A DNA stretch of 64,000 bases, from assembly GCA_028583685.1 (NCBI GenBank), contig JAMXIF010000065.1, positions 34,667,442 through 34,731,441 on the forward strand, written 5' to 3'. The notes below the pieces were generated by a model. That model did not search any database. It worked only from the letters and a program-made list of their open reading frames with translations, and was not told the origin of the DNA. Of this stretch, positions 45,626-55,820 are shown one piece after another. The stretch's first letter is position 1. Each line of letters starts with the position of its first letter. Source of the DNA: Petaurus breviceps papuanus. Taxonomy: Eukaryota > Chordata > Mammalia > Diprotodontia > Petauridae. A program made the position numbers and the translations under genes.

Positions 45626-45884
45626 CTTCAGACAAAGGGCAATAGAAAAGTTTCTCTGGGAAAAAGGCAAACAAATCAACCAACCCCAGGGGCGTAGAGC
45701 CTCTAGGCCCTCTCTCTTCTTCAAGCCTCGTTTTTCCTCGCCTCTCCAGAACAAGAGGGAGTGACGGTCGGAGAACAGGTCTGGCCACTCGAGAAGGGCT
45801 AGGAAGTCCATTTCTGATGGGGAAAGCACCAACCCCAGTGGAGGCAGGAAAGAACCTGGGGCCACTGCCTATGCTGGGAGATGG

Positions 45885-46030
45885 ATGTTCCGTGGGGAGG
45901 GGGGTTGGGAAGGGGAGGAGGAGGAGGCTGGGGAGCCGAGGGCTGGCTAGAGGAGGGGAGGGGGCTGGGGAGGGGAGGAGGAAGCTGGGGAGGGGAAGAC
46001 TGGCTGGAGGAGGGGAGGGGGCAGTGGCTG
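45885..46030 (+). promoter_or_regulatory. G-rich tract with strong G-quadruplex potential
   Basis: Repeated ggggagg and gggg runs on the + strand, for example at about 45,895-45,925 and 45,955-46,022. It abuts the CpG island on its left. G-rich tracts upstream of CpG-island promoters are common. Confidence 0.6.
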
Positions 46031-46034
46031 GGAG

Positions 46035-46660
46035 GTGGAGCCGGCTCGCGGGGCCGGCCGGCTGCTGCTGCTCCTGCTGCTGCCGCCGCTGGCCGCAGGC
46101 AGCTGGTGTCTCGGGCTCCTCTCTGGCTGCCGAGAAGAGGCAGCAGCAGCAGCAGCTTCGCGGAGCGAGCGAGCCAGAGCGGCTGGAGGCGGCGGCCGGG
46201 CAGAGCGAGCCCGGGAGAGCGAGCGGCGAGGCGCTGCGCCCGCGCTCCAGCCTTCGCCGCCGCCCTCTCCAGCCTTCCCCCGCGCCCACCGAGGCCGAGA
46301 GCTCCAGCCCCAGCGCCGGCGTCAGCCGCCCCGAGCTCCCGGCAAGTTCGGCGGCGGCCCCGGCTGGCTCGTGGGCCCGTCCCTGGGAAAGTTTCCCCTG
46401 CGGCGGAGGCGGCTGCGGCGGCTGCGGCGGCTCCAGCCCCGGCTCCCGCTCCGGCTCCTGCGGCTGCTGCCGCTGCTCGAGGCTCCCGGAGAGGGCAGCG
46501 CGCGCCGGGTCGGGTCGGGTCCAATCCGGGCGCTGCGGGCAGCCCCCGGGGCTGCTTATAGGACTGCAGCCGCTGCTGCGGTCGCCTTTGGAAGGTAGGC
46601 AGGCGGATGGGCAGGAGGGCAGGCTGACAGGAGGGCGGCACCGGGCTGCCCCGAGCCCGG
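46035..46660 (+). promoter_or_regulatory. CpG island, probable promoter
   Basis: The only dense CpG region in the window. It is very GC-rich, with gcggcggc, gcgagcgagc and gcccgcgctcc runs and several Sp1-like boxes. A CCAAT box lies at 46,521-46,525. There is no strong TATA box; the ttata at 46,556 is weak. Such islands mark promoters of broadly expressed or developmental genes. Direction is inferred as rightward from the donor at 46,595. Confidence 0.75.
46150..46594 (+). other. Probable non-coding first exon (5' UTR)
   Basis: The GC-rich stretch ends at GAAG followed by GTAGGC (GT at 46,595), a good splice donor. No ATG occurs on the + strand between about 46,000 and this donor, so an exon starting inside the island would be untranslated. 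The left limit is a guess. The long open frames across the island on both strands reflect missing AT-rich stop codons. Confidence 0.35.
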
Positions 46661-48264
46661 GGCCATCCCACCCACTGCACCCACTGTTTTCGGACAGTTT
46701 GGGGTGAGCATGTTGGGCTGGGGCGGGTGGCAAGGTTGGGACCCCAGAGAAGAGAGGGGCCTGGGGATGGGGCTGGTGGAGGGGGTTCCTTCTCTTCTCT
46801 CCCCTTCTCAGTGCAGTCTGGGTTTTGCTGTGGCCTCCAGGGACAGGGAGGCAAGTTCGTTCCAAATTTGGTTGTCCAGGACTGTCCCATGTCCCCGCCC
46901 CCGTCCTCCCATCTCTAGGTCTTTGCCCCGACCCGGGGTCGAGTATCGGACAGCCTTGCGGGGGACAGGTGCTCTGGGAAGGGGTGGGAGGGGAGTTGAG
47001 GGGACGCGGAGTGGAACTGAAGGGCAGGTGCATTTGTCGAGGTTCGGAGGCCACGGCCCCAGCCCGGGCTGAGATATGAGACTGTGGAACAAGCGCAGGT
47101 ACTGATGAGGGGGTGGGGGGATGATGATCCCTGACAGAAGGGGGAGTGCGAGGTGTGTGTGTAGGGAAGGGCGTCAGGGCAGCCCTGGTACAGTGGAGTT
47201 CCGCGTACAATGGAGGGTGCCCGTCTTAGCTAAGGACAGGGGACGCTTAGTGATAGGATCTCCAACTTTACTGGGGGCCTGGGAAATAAAAGGGGGCACT
47301 GTAACTGGGGAGGAGCGGGCAGAAAATATACATTTGGCCATCTGAGATGCGCAGAATTTATTTTGGGTTTAAGGCAGGAGATACAGAACTCCAGCTGAGT
47401 GTGGGAAGGGGGGCGGGTGGATCGGAGGTGTGAATGACCGTTATTGACAGAGGAGGAAGCCCAGGACAAGGTTACTTTTAGGAAGGGACATGAGGAGTCA
47501 GGAGGGACGCCAAATCTCCGTTGGGGACTGACCCGGAGCTTGGGGTAGAAAAACTCCATGGTCAAACCTCTGGGCTGAGAGCCCTTATCCATCCTTGGTC
47601 TCCCCACGTGGGGAAAAGCAACTCCCGCGGACATCCTGTAAGCTCTCAGAGATTCTAGGATTCTCTGAAAATCAGACACGGAAAGGTTGAGCTCTGGGCT
47701 GATGAGCTCGGAGGCGCCCTCTCTGCCTGAGCCCGGAGAAAAGTAGGGGGAGAGGAAGGAAGGGGACGGATTGGGACTTGGACGAGATTTCCTCCTTAAT
47801 GCCAGCGTGTGGTGTATCTCTGTCCTCTGTAAAGCGTTTCCAGCTCGCCAGAAGGCTATTCATGAGATGACTTGGGGGGGGGGGGAATGAGAAAGAGGGA
47901 GAATCGTAGTGATTATTAAAACCCTTTTGGAAACAACAATTTGGTGTGTAGGCTGAGACGGTGAATGAACCTTGCAAGGTTTCTTAGGGTTGGATCTGTT
48001 CCCAAATCCTCTGAACCCAGCAATAAAAGTCCCGTTTATCCCAGGCGCCAGGCATCCTTCCTAGGTCTGCTCAGCTCCCAGTCTTTTGTCAGTGGGGTGT
48101 CTCGGTGTCTGGCCTTCCCCATTGCCTCCCCCTGGTCCCATTGGGTTAACTGGCCAGCGGAGTCCAGTAGGGCTTAGGGGGGAGGAGCTGAGGAGGGTGG
48201 GAATTTCCTCTCCTGGTTCAGAGTTCTCTGATAGCTCAGGGCCAGTTTTCTGTTGTTTCAAAGC
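46661..48264. other. Unique DNA downstream of the CpG island
   Basis: 1.6 kb free of clear transposons, consistent with the first intron and flank of an active promoter. A G run lies at about 47,874-47,885. A short ATG-to-donor piece at 47,076-47,098 is discussed among the findings. Confidence 0.5.
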
Positions 48265-48330
48265 TTAGCTTAGCAGAGTGCTGGGCATACAGTAAGTCTT
48301 TTAAAAAATGCTTATTGTCTGACTTCGTCG
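48265..48330 (+). mobile_element. L2 3' terminus
   Basis: 'gagtgctgggcatacagtaa' and 'gtcttttaaaaaatgcttat'. Confidence 0.6.
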
Positions 48331-48893
48331 CTGCTGATGGTTCCACATTCCCATGTAGTTCAGGGGTAGGAGTACATATAAGTAAAAGGAGAGTTTTGCA
48401 GTTGCTGACCCCAGGCATCTCTTGAAACACAGGGAGACCGATAAGATTATTCATATAAACTTTTTCTTTAGTCATCTATCCAATTGGAAACATTTTACTA
48501 GTCCCATTGAGATCCTAAAACACATATCTTGTCATCTTTGTCATTTAAGGGACTGTTTAACATTTAAAAGACCATTCTTCCCTGGATCTTCTGGTTTCTC
48601 TCGCTCCCCAAACCCCTGTCCTTTGCCAGTGAACAGGTCCGAGGCAGCATGGTGTGTTCCTTGTTCCAGGATGATGTTTTCTCTTTTCTGGATATGTAAA
48701 CCAATTGCCTAGCTAGTCATCATTCCTTCCTTGGCTCTTAGAGCGCTCTTCAAAAGGGGAGGAAATGTGAAACAGTCCCTAGAAGATGGTTAATATTCCT
48801 GCATTTGTTTCAGCCAGCTTCATGTTTTCCTTGGATGCCACCAAAATACTCTACAACAAAAGTTACCATAAAAAAAGATTATTTTGAATAGAT
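48331..48893. other. Unique DNA
   Basis: No repeat or exon recognised. Confidence 0.4.
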
Positions 48894-48894
48894 G

Positions 48895-48971
48895 AGGAGG
48901 GAGGGGGGGAGAGAGAGAGAGAGAGGGAGAGACAGAGACAGAGAAACAGAGACAGAGAGACAGAGACAGAG

Positions 48972-49018
<47 letters not shown>

Positions 49019-49025
49019 GGAGATC
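48895..49025 (+). repeat. (GA)n tract
   Basis: gagaga and gacaga units, purine strand on +. Confidence 0.95.
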
Positions 49026-49129
49026 TTCTCCATTGCAGAGAAACAGTACTGGAGAAGGGTGATGGGCTGAGAGCCCACAAACCAGAGAGCTACCAGAAAG
49101 CTGATAGCTATTATTATCTGTTACCTTGA

Positions 49130-49530
49130 GGTGAAAAGGGCCTTAAGGGATCACTTAGTCAAACCTCCACATTTTGCAAGTGAGGAAACTGAGTCTCAGA
49201 GAAGGGGAGGTAACTTGGGGGAGCTCACAGAGCTTTCCCTTCCCTCCAATTTTGGCTTCCAAGGAAGCTTAGTAAAAGTGGAGGAAGAATGGAGGGCTCC
49301 CACGAGATGCCTCTGATGTCTGTGTTTGAGCTCTGAAGCATGATTGAATGGCATGGAATGAAAGAGCTGGAAGGTCCTTCGAGATCAGCTAGGATAACCT
49401 CTTTAATGCGGTTCTTTTGTGCTAGTTCGGGTTCTACTCATCTGTATTTGTGTCTTGGGATTATGGGACTATAGATTTCAGGCTGGAAGTGACCTTAGAC
49501 ATGGTCTAGTACAGTCTCTCATTTGATTTA
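49130..49530 (-). repeat. MIR3-like fragments, antisense
   Basis: 'caagtgaggaaactgagtct' near 49,180, 'gaaagagctggaaggtcctt' near 49,360 and 'caggctggaagtgaccttag' near 49,480. Confidence 0.55.
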
Positions 49531-49539
49531 GAAAATAGA

Positions 49540-50015
49540 TTGCATCAGGAGGACCTGATTCTGGGTTCTAATTCTACCCCAGACACTTACTACCTGTGCA
49601 ACCCTGGGCAAACCCCTTATTCCCTATGTCTTTCCCCTCAGTGCCTAGCTCAGTGTTTCAGCCCCAGAAGATGCTTAATCAGTAGGGATGGTTTCATTGC
49701 TTGTACTTTATCTCCAGTGGTTTGCACACAGTAGGTACTTTGTAAATGCTTGTTAATTGAAGGAAGGAAAGAATTGAGCCCAATTCCCTCTTTTACAGAT
49801 GAGGAAACTGAGACTGGACCATGGTGTATAGTGGAAAGAACTGTTTATATAGCAAGAGTCAAAGGACTTGGGTTTGCATTCTGCTGCTGCTCCTTATGTA
49901 TGTGACCTTTGGGCAGCTTTTGCCCTTCTCTGGGTCTCATTTTCCTTATCTCTAAAATTAAGGGGCTTGACAAAATGTACTCTACGTTCCCTTCCAGATC
50001 TACATCCAAAGTCCT
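49540..50015. repeat. MIR (+), L2 end (+), MIR3-like (-) and MIR (+)
   Basis: 49,540-49,640 has 'acctgtgcaaccctgggcaa'. 49,625-49,765 has 'cacagtaggtactttgtaaa'. 49,770-49,815 has 'ttacagatgaggaaactgag'. 49,818-50,015 has 'tgacctttgggcagcttttg' and 'ggtctcattttccttatctc'. Confidence 0.7.
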
Positions 50016-50289
50016 GATGCCTGAAATCAAACAACAAGCTAGGGACTGAACCAGGGCTAGGTCTTTTTCCTTGATTCCTAAAGAACCAAAGTTCTTTCTA
50101 GTATGTTCCTCCCATCCCCTACCCCAGGCAAACCCCAGGAGGATCCTGGGAAATTTCAGCTCTCCTCCCATCTCTTCTTTCCTAGTCTCTCTCCAAGTCC
50201 AGCCTTTCTTTCCCAATTAAAATGACTAGAGTTTTTAATATTCTGTACCTGTCATGAAGTGAAGTTAAGATGGCAATGAGTGATTGAAA

Positions 50290-50540
50290 GAACCTAGTTA
50301 ATTTCCAGAACCTGAGGTTAATTTGGAGAGGGAGAAGGGAGGCAAGTCACTAGTTTATGGAGGATCAACTCTCAAAAAGAATGGAACCTTACATAAGAGA
50401 CCTGGAGAAAAGAGGAGAGAGAGAGTAGGGAAGAGAGAATGGAACTTGGGGGGGGGGAGGAAGGAAGGAAAAGGGAAGGGGGGAGACAGAGAAGAGAATA
50501 GGAGGAGCACTGAGGAGAGAAGAGAGACTTTACTCTTGAG
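50290..50540 (+). repeat. Purine-rich tract
   Basis: gaga, ggaa and gggg runs on +, loosely repetitive. Confidence 0.8.
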
Positions 50541-50564
50541 TTTTCTAAGTCCCACAGTCTCAGA

Positions 50565-50700
50565 ATTGGAAGGCTTATAGATCTTATACGCTGTGGAGAT
50601 GAGAAAACAGAGGTCTAAGGAGGGTAAGTGACTTGGTCAAAGTCACGCACAAAGAAAGTGTCAAGATAGAATTTAAAGGTTCTCTGTCTCTGTGGCCAGT
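50565..50700 (-). repeat. MIR3-like, antisense
   Basis: 'gtggagatgagaaaacagag' and 'agtgacttggtcaaagtcac'. Confidence 0.55.
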
Positions 50701-50866
50701 ATTATTCAAATAGAAATGAATTCCAGAGGGCCACATATTGTCTTAGAAAACCACAAATTAACATTATCTATATATTTTTTGCATTTTAATTTACTTTGTT
50801 AAGCATTTCCCAATTATATTTTAATCTGGTTCAGCAACCCTGGGGTCAAGAGTTTGATAGGTCTTC
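50690..50866 (+). mobile_element. hAT-like non-autonomous element, copy 3
   Basis: 'agggccacatattgtcttag', 'aacattatctatatattttt' and 'gcatttcccaattatatttt' align with the 51.0-kb copy in opposite orientation. Confidence 0.6.
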
Positions 50867-50894
50867 TCTTTACCACCTCCCTTTTACCTTGGAG

Positions 50895-51010
50895 TGAGGT
50901 ACAGTGAAAAGAGTTGCTGGAATGCTGAGATGGGAGACCAAAGTTTCTGAACCTAAGCCTCAGTTTCCTCAGTAGCCCTACCTACCTCAGTAGATGGTTG
51001 TGACAAAAGC
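50895..51010 (+). repeat. MIR fragment
   Basis: 'ctaagcctcagtttcctcag' followed by 'cctacctacctcagtagatg'. Confidence 0.55.
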
Positions 51011-51021
51011 ATCCTCTAACT

Positions 51022-51220
51022 CAGAGATATTAAACACCTGGCCCCTAACACTCCCAAGCACACCAGAACCAGGTTAAAATGTAATGAGGAAATATTTAAC
51101 AAAATAAATAAAAATACAATGAAATATAGTGTTGTTATATTTTAAAACTAAGTTAGCATGCAGCTGGCATCTTTATGGCATGGTATAGTGGTCTGTTACT
51201 ATAGGAGTTTGATATCACTG
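51022..51220 (-). mobile_element. hAT-like non-autonomous element, copy 4 with 8-bp target duplication
   Basis: Left end CAGAGATATTAAACACC; the right end's reverse complement is CAGTGATATCAAACTCC. Flanked by CTCTAACT (51,014-51,021) and CTCTAAAT (51,221-51,228), 7 of 8 matching, the target size of hAT transposons. 199 bp, no coding capacity. Confidence 0.8.
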
Positions 51221-51254
51221 CTCTAAATGTTAAAGAATGGTAATTTTGATGATG

Positions 51255-51395
51255 TTGTCTCTGTGTATCCTAGACTATAAGGGCTTGAGGGTTCGGACTG
51301 TCTCATTCTTTTTTGTCTTCGTATTTCCACCACTACTACAAAGTCTGACACATAGTAGGACCTTAATAAATGCTTGTTGACTGATTGATCCTTGA
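51255..51395 (+). mobile_element. L2 3' end
   Basis: 'tagactataagggcttgagg', 'acacatagtaggaccttaat' and 'aaatgcttgttgactgattg'. Confidence 0.8.
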
Positions 51396-51434
51396 TCTCT
51401 TTCCACCTCTCCTTACCTCAGAGTACTTACTGCT

Positions 51435-51492
51435 CCTCCCTTGGGGTGGGGCCTCAGATGGGGCCTCCCTTGGGGTGGGGCCTCAGATGGTC
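51435..51492 (+). repeat. 29-bp tandem duplication
   Basis: Two near-identical copies of cctcccttggggtggggcct plus cagatgg start at 51,435 and 51,464. Confidence 0.85.
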
Positions 51493-51849
51493 AGGACAGG
51501 AGCAAATTCCCTCAAGACTGAATTTTCTACTCTCCTTCAGCCTGTGGCTAATGGCTGTGACCAGATACCTTCTCAGAGGGCATCATTGGTTTCCATGCTT
51601 TCAATTGTCCTGTTTCTATCTCTCCAGCCTGAGCTCCCTACGATGCTCTGCCCTTACCACCTTGGAAGAAGGCAGCTTACATGATGGAAATTCAGGTTTG
51701 GGGGACATTGCCCATACTCCTAGCAACCCTAACCCTAAGGACCTGAGTGCCTGGAACTATATGATGACTCAAAAAACTCAGCAGCATTGGTTCATCTTCA
51801 GCTGGGATATGGTTCCAGATAAACTGAGTGTGGTTTGAAAAGTTCTTAC

Positions 51850-51915
51850 AGGATTTGAACTCAGGTTTTCCTGAATCAAAGTCTAGCTCAACGTCCACTG
51901 TGCCACCTAGTGGTG
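51850..51915 (-). mobile_element. SINE head fragment
   Basis: 'aggatttgaactcaggtttt' and 'ccactgtgccacctagtggt', the antisense head of a CORE-SINE. Confidence 0.65.
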
Positions 51916-52022
51916 ATGTGATGCACTGTGAGTATCCTCATAAGTATTGTACATCTTGTGAGAAGGATTGATGGCAGATAGGCATCAAGTGACTTACCAG
52001 TACCCAGGATAACTCAAGACCT

Positions 52023-52070
<48 letters not shown>

Positions 52071-52080
52071 NNNNNNNNNN

Positions 52081-52129
<49 letters not shown>

Positions 52130-52435
52130 TGGGTGAGTGGGTGTGTGTGCATGCATGCGTGTGTGTTTGTGTGTGAGTGTGTGCGTTTGTGTGTGAGTGT
52201 GAGTTGTGTGTGTGCATGCATGCGTGTGTTTCTGTGTATATGTGTGAGTGTGTGTTTGTATGTGAGTGTAAGTCTGTGTGTGCATGTGTGAGTGTGAGTT
52301 GTGTGTAATTGTGTGTGCATGCACATGTGTATTTCTGTGTATGTGTGTGAGTGTGTGTTTGTGTCTGTGTGTCTGTGTGCATGCATGAGTGCCTGTGTGA
52401 GTTTGTGTGTGAGTGTGAGTTGTGTGTGTGTATTG
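52023..52435 (+). repeat. (GT)n with 10-N gap, then degenerate GT/GA tract
   Basis: Pure GT at 52,023-52,070, ten N at 52,071-52,080, GT again to about 52,126, then about 300 bp of imperfect tg, gtga and gcatg units. Cys/Val and His/Thr runs predicted here are artefacts. Confidence 0.95.
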
Positions 52436-52514
52436 GGTCTATGAGTTCATAGAAGGAAATGAGCAAGAGATGCACAGAATTGTGGGCACCATTGGAGGTC
52501 CCAGCATATATGGG

Positions 52515-53165
52515 AATAATAATGGTAATATTTACATACTGCTTATTATGTGCCAGACACTACACTAAGTGCTTTCCAATTGTTATCCTTGTAACAACCC
52601 TGAGAGGTCGGTGCTGTTATTGTCCTCATTTCACAGAAGAGGAAACCGAGGCAGACAGAGGTTAGTTGACTTGCCCAGAGTCATACAGCTAGAGGATGTG
52701 TGGGGATGGCTTTGAACTCCGATCTCCTTGACTCCTGGCCCAGGACTCAGTCCAGTGAGCTGGCCACCAGCTGTCTCTTGGGCGGGGGAAGGGGGGGGGA
52801 GGGGGGTAGTCATGGATGTATTGAAGTATAAGCATGCCTCCTGACACACAGACCAGGATAAAGGATCATAGAGAATGAGTGAGTTAGTAAAACTTGTTTC
52901 AGAGGCATCAAGGTGGTATAATGCATGGAGTACTGGGCCTTGAATCTGGAAGACCTGAGTTCAAATCTAGCTTCATGCACTTCTTAGCTGTGAGACGCTG
53001 GGCAAGTTACTTAACCTGCCTCAGTTCCCTCAACTGTAAAATGGGAATAATAATGATAATAGCACCTACCTCCTCCAGTTGTGGTGGAGATGGAGTTAGA
53101 TAATATTTGTAGAATGCTTTGCAAATCTTAAATATGTATCTAAGTGCTAGCCATTATTATTATGT
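52515..53165. repeat. MIR (-), then MIR/THER-like SINE (+)
   Basis: 52,515-52,765 has 'gcttattatgtgccagacac', 'gtaacaaccctgagaggtcg' and 'gaggaaaccgaggcagacag'. 52,895-53,165 has 'gtataatgcatggagtactg', 'gctgggcaagttacttaacc' and 'gaatgctttgcaaatcttaa'. Confidence 0.8.
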
Positions 53166-53204
53166 CTTTGACCAGATATGTGTGTGTATGCTTTCTTTTG
53201 TCTT

Positions 53205-53308
53205 ATCACTTCCCTACTGGATTGGAACATTCTTGAGGGCAGAGGACGTGTCTCCTTGGTCATGACACTTAGACCATGATGGTTGGTCAACAAGCATCTC
53301 TTGAATGT
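53205..53308 (+). mobile_element. L2 3' end
   Basis: 'cctactggattggaacattc', 'ttgagggcagaggacgtgtc' and the decayed terminus. Confidence 0.6.
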
Positions 53309-53406
53309 TAAGTGAGCCAGTTGGCTTCTTTTGGGGGGGAAGAGGAGGAAGATGAATCCCCTTTCTCTTTGTTTTCTCTCCCCCTCCCCCTCGGTCCTCC
53401 TTGCAG

Positions 53407-53539
53407 GATTCCTGCAGAGTTAAAATATTATGACTATCCTTCTGGTAGCCCCTTCACTCGTGGCAGGGAGCCTAATTTGACGTCATTGACAAAAAGCCCT
53501 CATTTCTGGCACTTGGCGGATGACATTTCATCAACCAGG
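53407..53539 (+). CDS. Candidate internal exon, unidentified
   Basis: A pyrimidine tract (53,371-53,400) leads to ttgcag, an excellent splice acceptor. The stretch ends at ACCAGG followed by GTAGGC, a fair donor. Only one of three frames is open, with 44 codons starting IPAELKYYDYPSGSPFTRGR and ending HFWHLADDISSTR. The first base completes a split codon and the end is phase 0. It contains a perfect CRE palindrome TGACGTCA, so it could instead be a regulatory element. I recognise no protein family. Confidence 0.25.
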
Positions 53540-53764
53540 GTAGGCCTGTTCCTTCCCCCTCTTATTTTCCCAAACCATAGTGCAAAGACCATATGTGCAG
53601 ATAATGAGTTTAAGCTGATAAACAACTCACAGATTTACCCAAATAAAGACCTTTCTTCCTAGAAGCCACAGGCAACTTGAAAAGTATTTGTCTGGTTCCC
53701 CTGGCAATTGCACCCACTCCACTGTGCTTTTGGGTGCCTTTCTCAGCCTGTAGGAAAATTCCAA
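53540..53764. other. Unique DNA
   Basis: No repeat seen. The words catatgtgcagataatgag and ctgataaacaac look like regulatory DNA and adjoin the candidate exon. Confidence 0.3.
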
Positions 53765-54085
53765 CTGATCTGCTGTGTGACTTTGGACCAGTCCCTGTCT
53801 CTCTCTGAGCTTATTACCTCCTCTCTAAAGTGAGGGAATTTGATGAGATGGTCTCTAAAGTTTCCTCTGGTTCCACAATTTAATTTCTAAGCAATACAAT
53901 CACAGATTTAGAATGCAAAGGCCATCTGCTCCACCCCCTTCTTTTTCCAGGGGAGGAATTGAGGCCTGGAGAGGTTCATTGAATTGACTGAGGTCACAAA
54001 GACAACTGAGTCAGGATTTGAACTCAGGGCTTCCAGTTTCAAATCCAAAAACTCTCCCCACTATCCTACACTGCCTATAACCCTG
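53765..54085. repeat. MIR (+) then MIR3-like (-)
   Basis: 53,765-53,890 has 'ctgtgtgactttggaccagt' and 'gagatggtctctaaagtttc'. 53,895-54,085 has 'gggaggaattgaggcctgga' and 'gtcaggatttgaactcaggg'. Confidence 0.7.
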
Positions 54086-54304
54086 TGAAATATATTCAAT
54101 GAGGTTCCAAAGATGAACTGTTGTAGACTGGGAGGCTCGGGAAGACTGGAGGGCTGGGGTGCCTTGTGGGGCTCGCTCCCTAGCCAGAACAGGGACCTTT
54201 CGGCTCCCTCTATCTGCGTTCATCTGGAAGCTGGAGTGAGTGTAGATGGCAGGGAGGGACTGTGAAAAGCTGTGGGTATTTAAGCTTCATCTGTCCAACT
54301 TATA

Positions 54305-54935
54305 CCAAAGTACTCTAAGGTTCATAGTCCATCAACAAACATTTCCCCAACGCTGCCCAGAGGCCATCCCCTGGGATCCCTTCTTCAAAGGGCTTACTTT
54401 TACTGGTGGAAAACATAAGCAGGGGAGCAGACTGTGCAGAGTAGATCCAGTGTGGGTGGGTACTTCACATTATTGATTCAGAGCCCTCCAGTTTTATAGG
54501 TGAGGACACTGAGGCAAAGGGAAGAGAGTGAGACCCAGAGCCTTGCCTAAGTTCTCACAGAAAGTTGTGGATGAGTTGGGATTCTTCCCATTTAACCTAC
54601 TGTGCTGCCCCTCCAGAGTTCTGGGAAGGAAGGAGTGCAAATGTCTGTCTTTTTTCCTGGGCCTGTGATTTCGTGGGTGTAGGGAGTTATTCTAACACAG
54701 ATTGACACCGGCTTTTCACTCTTAGAGAGTTATACCAAGGGGCTGCATAGTTACCATCCCAGGGTCACTTAGCTTATGTGTTTCAGAAGCAGATCTTGAA
54801 CCATCCTGATACCATCTCTTCTCCCTACACAACATTATCAAAGTATCATCTATCATCATTCCCATTTCACGGATGAGGAAACTGAGGGTCAATAGTGAGG
54901 TCACACAGCTAGTAAGTGTCAGAGCTAGGATGAAT
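54305..54935 (-). repeat. L2 end and two MIR3-like fragments, antisense
   Basis: 54,305-54,420 has 'tccatcaacaaacatttccc' and 'ttcaaagggcttacttttac'. 54,475-54,615 has 'ataggtgaggacactgaggc'. 54,745-54,935 has 'cacggatgaggaaactgagg'. Confidence 0.6.
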
Positions 54936-55575
54936 CACATGTGATACAGGCAACTCCCAGCACAATTACCCCTGTGATTTACTACTGAACGTCTCCTAGT
55001 TGGTTTTCGTTTCCCATCTTCTAATGTCCCAGCTCTCCAGAGTCTCTTTCTGACACCCTAGCCCATGTTAGGAGAAGGGGTCTATTTTCTCTTTTCACTC
55101 TTCAGGGCAGGGGAGGACATTCCGTTTCTCCATTTGGGGCTGGTTGCCAAGAAAGGGTCATCTCATAGGGAACCACTAGTTTATTGAAGATGACTGCTGG
55201 GAGAAATCTTCCCAGATCTAGAATCCCATGTGCTGATCCCCCATCTCCCATCCCCCCCTTATTTCCAAAGTCTAGTTTTGCATCAGCCTTCTGGCTGTGT
55301 TTCCAAGTGGGAGAAGGAACTTCAAGCCCCTAATGATTTCAGAATGAGGGGCGGGGATGGATGTTAGGAGGGACAGGGTTTTAGGCACTCATGCTGAAAG
55401 CTCTAGGAATTCAGGCCAAAAAGAAATTGTTTGGGAAGTGCTGTTCATTCTGACTTTTTTGGTTTCCCCCCTCTCCCCAACCCAGAACTACACATGTTGA
55501 AAATTACAAATCTGAATTATCCTTCAGTAAGGGAATTCAGAAATAGGAAAAGGCTGTCCTTAGCCAGCTCTTTTT
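54936..55575. other. Unique DNA
   Basis: 640 bp without a clear repeat. 55,485-55,525 is a 41-bp stretch between a good acceptor (ctctccccaacccag) and a good donor (ttca then gtaaggg). It might be a micro-exon or chance. Confidence 0.35.
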
Positions 55576-55579
55576 GCCC

Positions 55580-55820
55580 AACGTGGCATAATAGAGAATG
55601 CTAGACTTGGAGTGGGGAAGAGCTCAGTTTGAATCCCATGTCTGCCACTAATCTTTCTGTGACATGGAGGTAATCATATCCAAAATACAGAACTGTAGTT
55701 ATAAGAATCAGTTTGTCAACGAGTCTTTCTTAAGCCCTAAGACCCAAAGCTATACTGTTTATGACTAAATACTCTGAAAACTTTAAAGCATTGTGTAAAC
55801 GTTAGTTATTACTCATAAAA
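55580..55820 (+). repeat. MIR/THER-like SINE, decayed
   Basis: 'acgtggcataatagagaatg', 'ctagacttggagtggggaag' and the 3' part 'aaagcattgtgtaaacgtta'. Confidence 0.55.

Noticed and set aside
46035-46598. A signal-peptide-like start (EPARGAGRLLLLLLLPPL) in the CpG island
   Set aside because: The frame begins at GTG, not ATG, and the Leu run comes from a CTG repeat in what is probably a 5' UTR.
45498-47210. 570-codon and 363-codon open frames on - and 296-codon frame on + across the CpG island
   Set aside because: Very GC-rich DNA lacks stop codons in many frames at once. The translations are low-complexity Pro, Ala, Gly and Arg runs with no domain.
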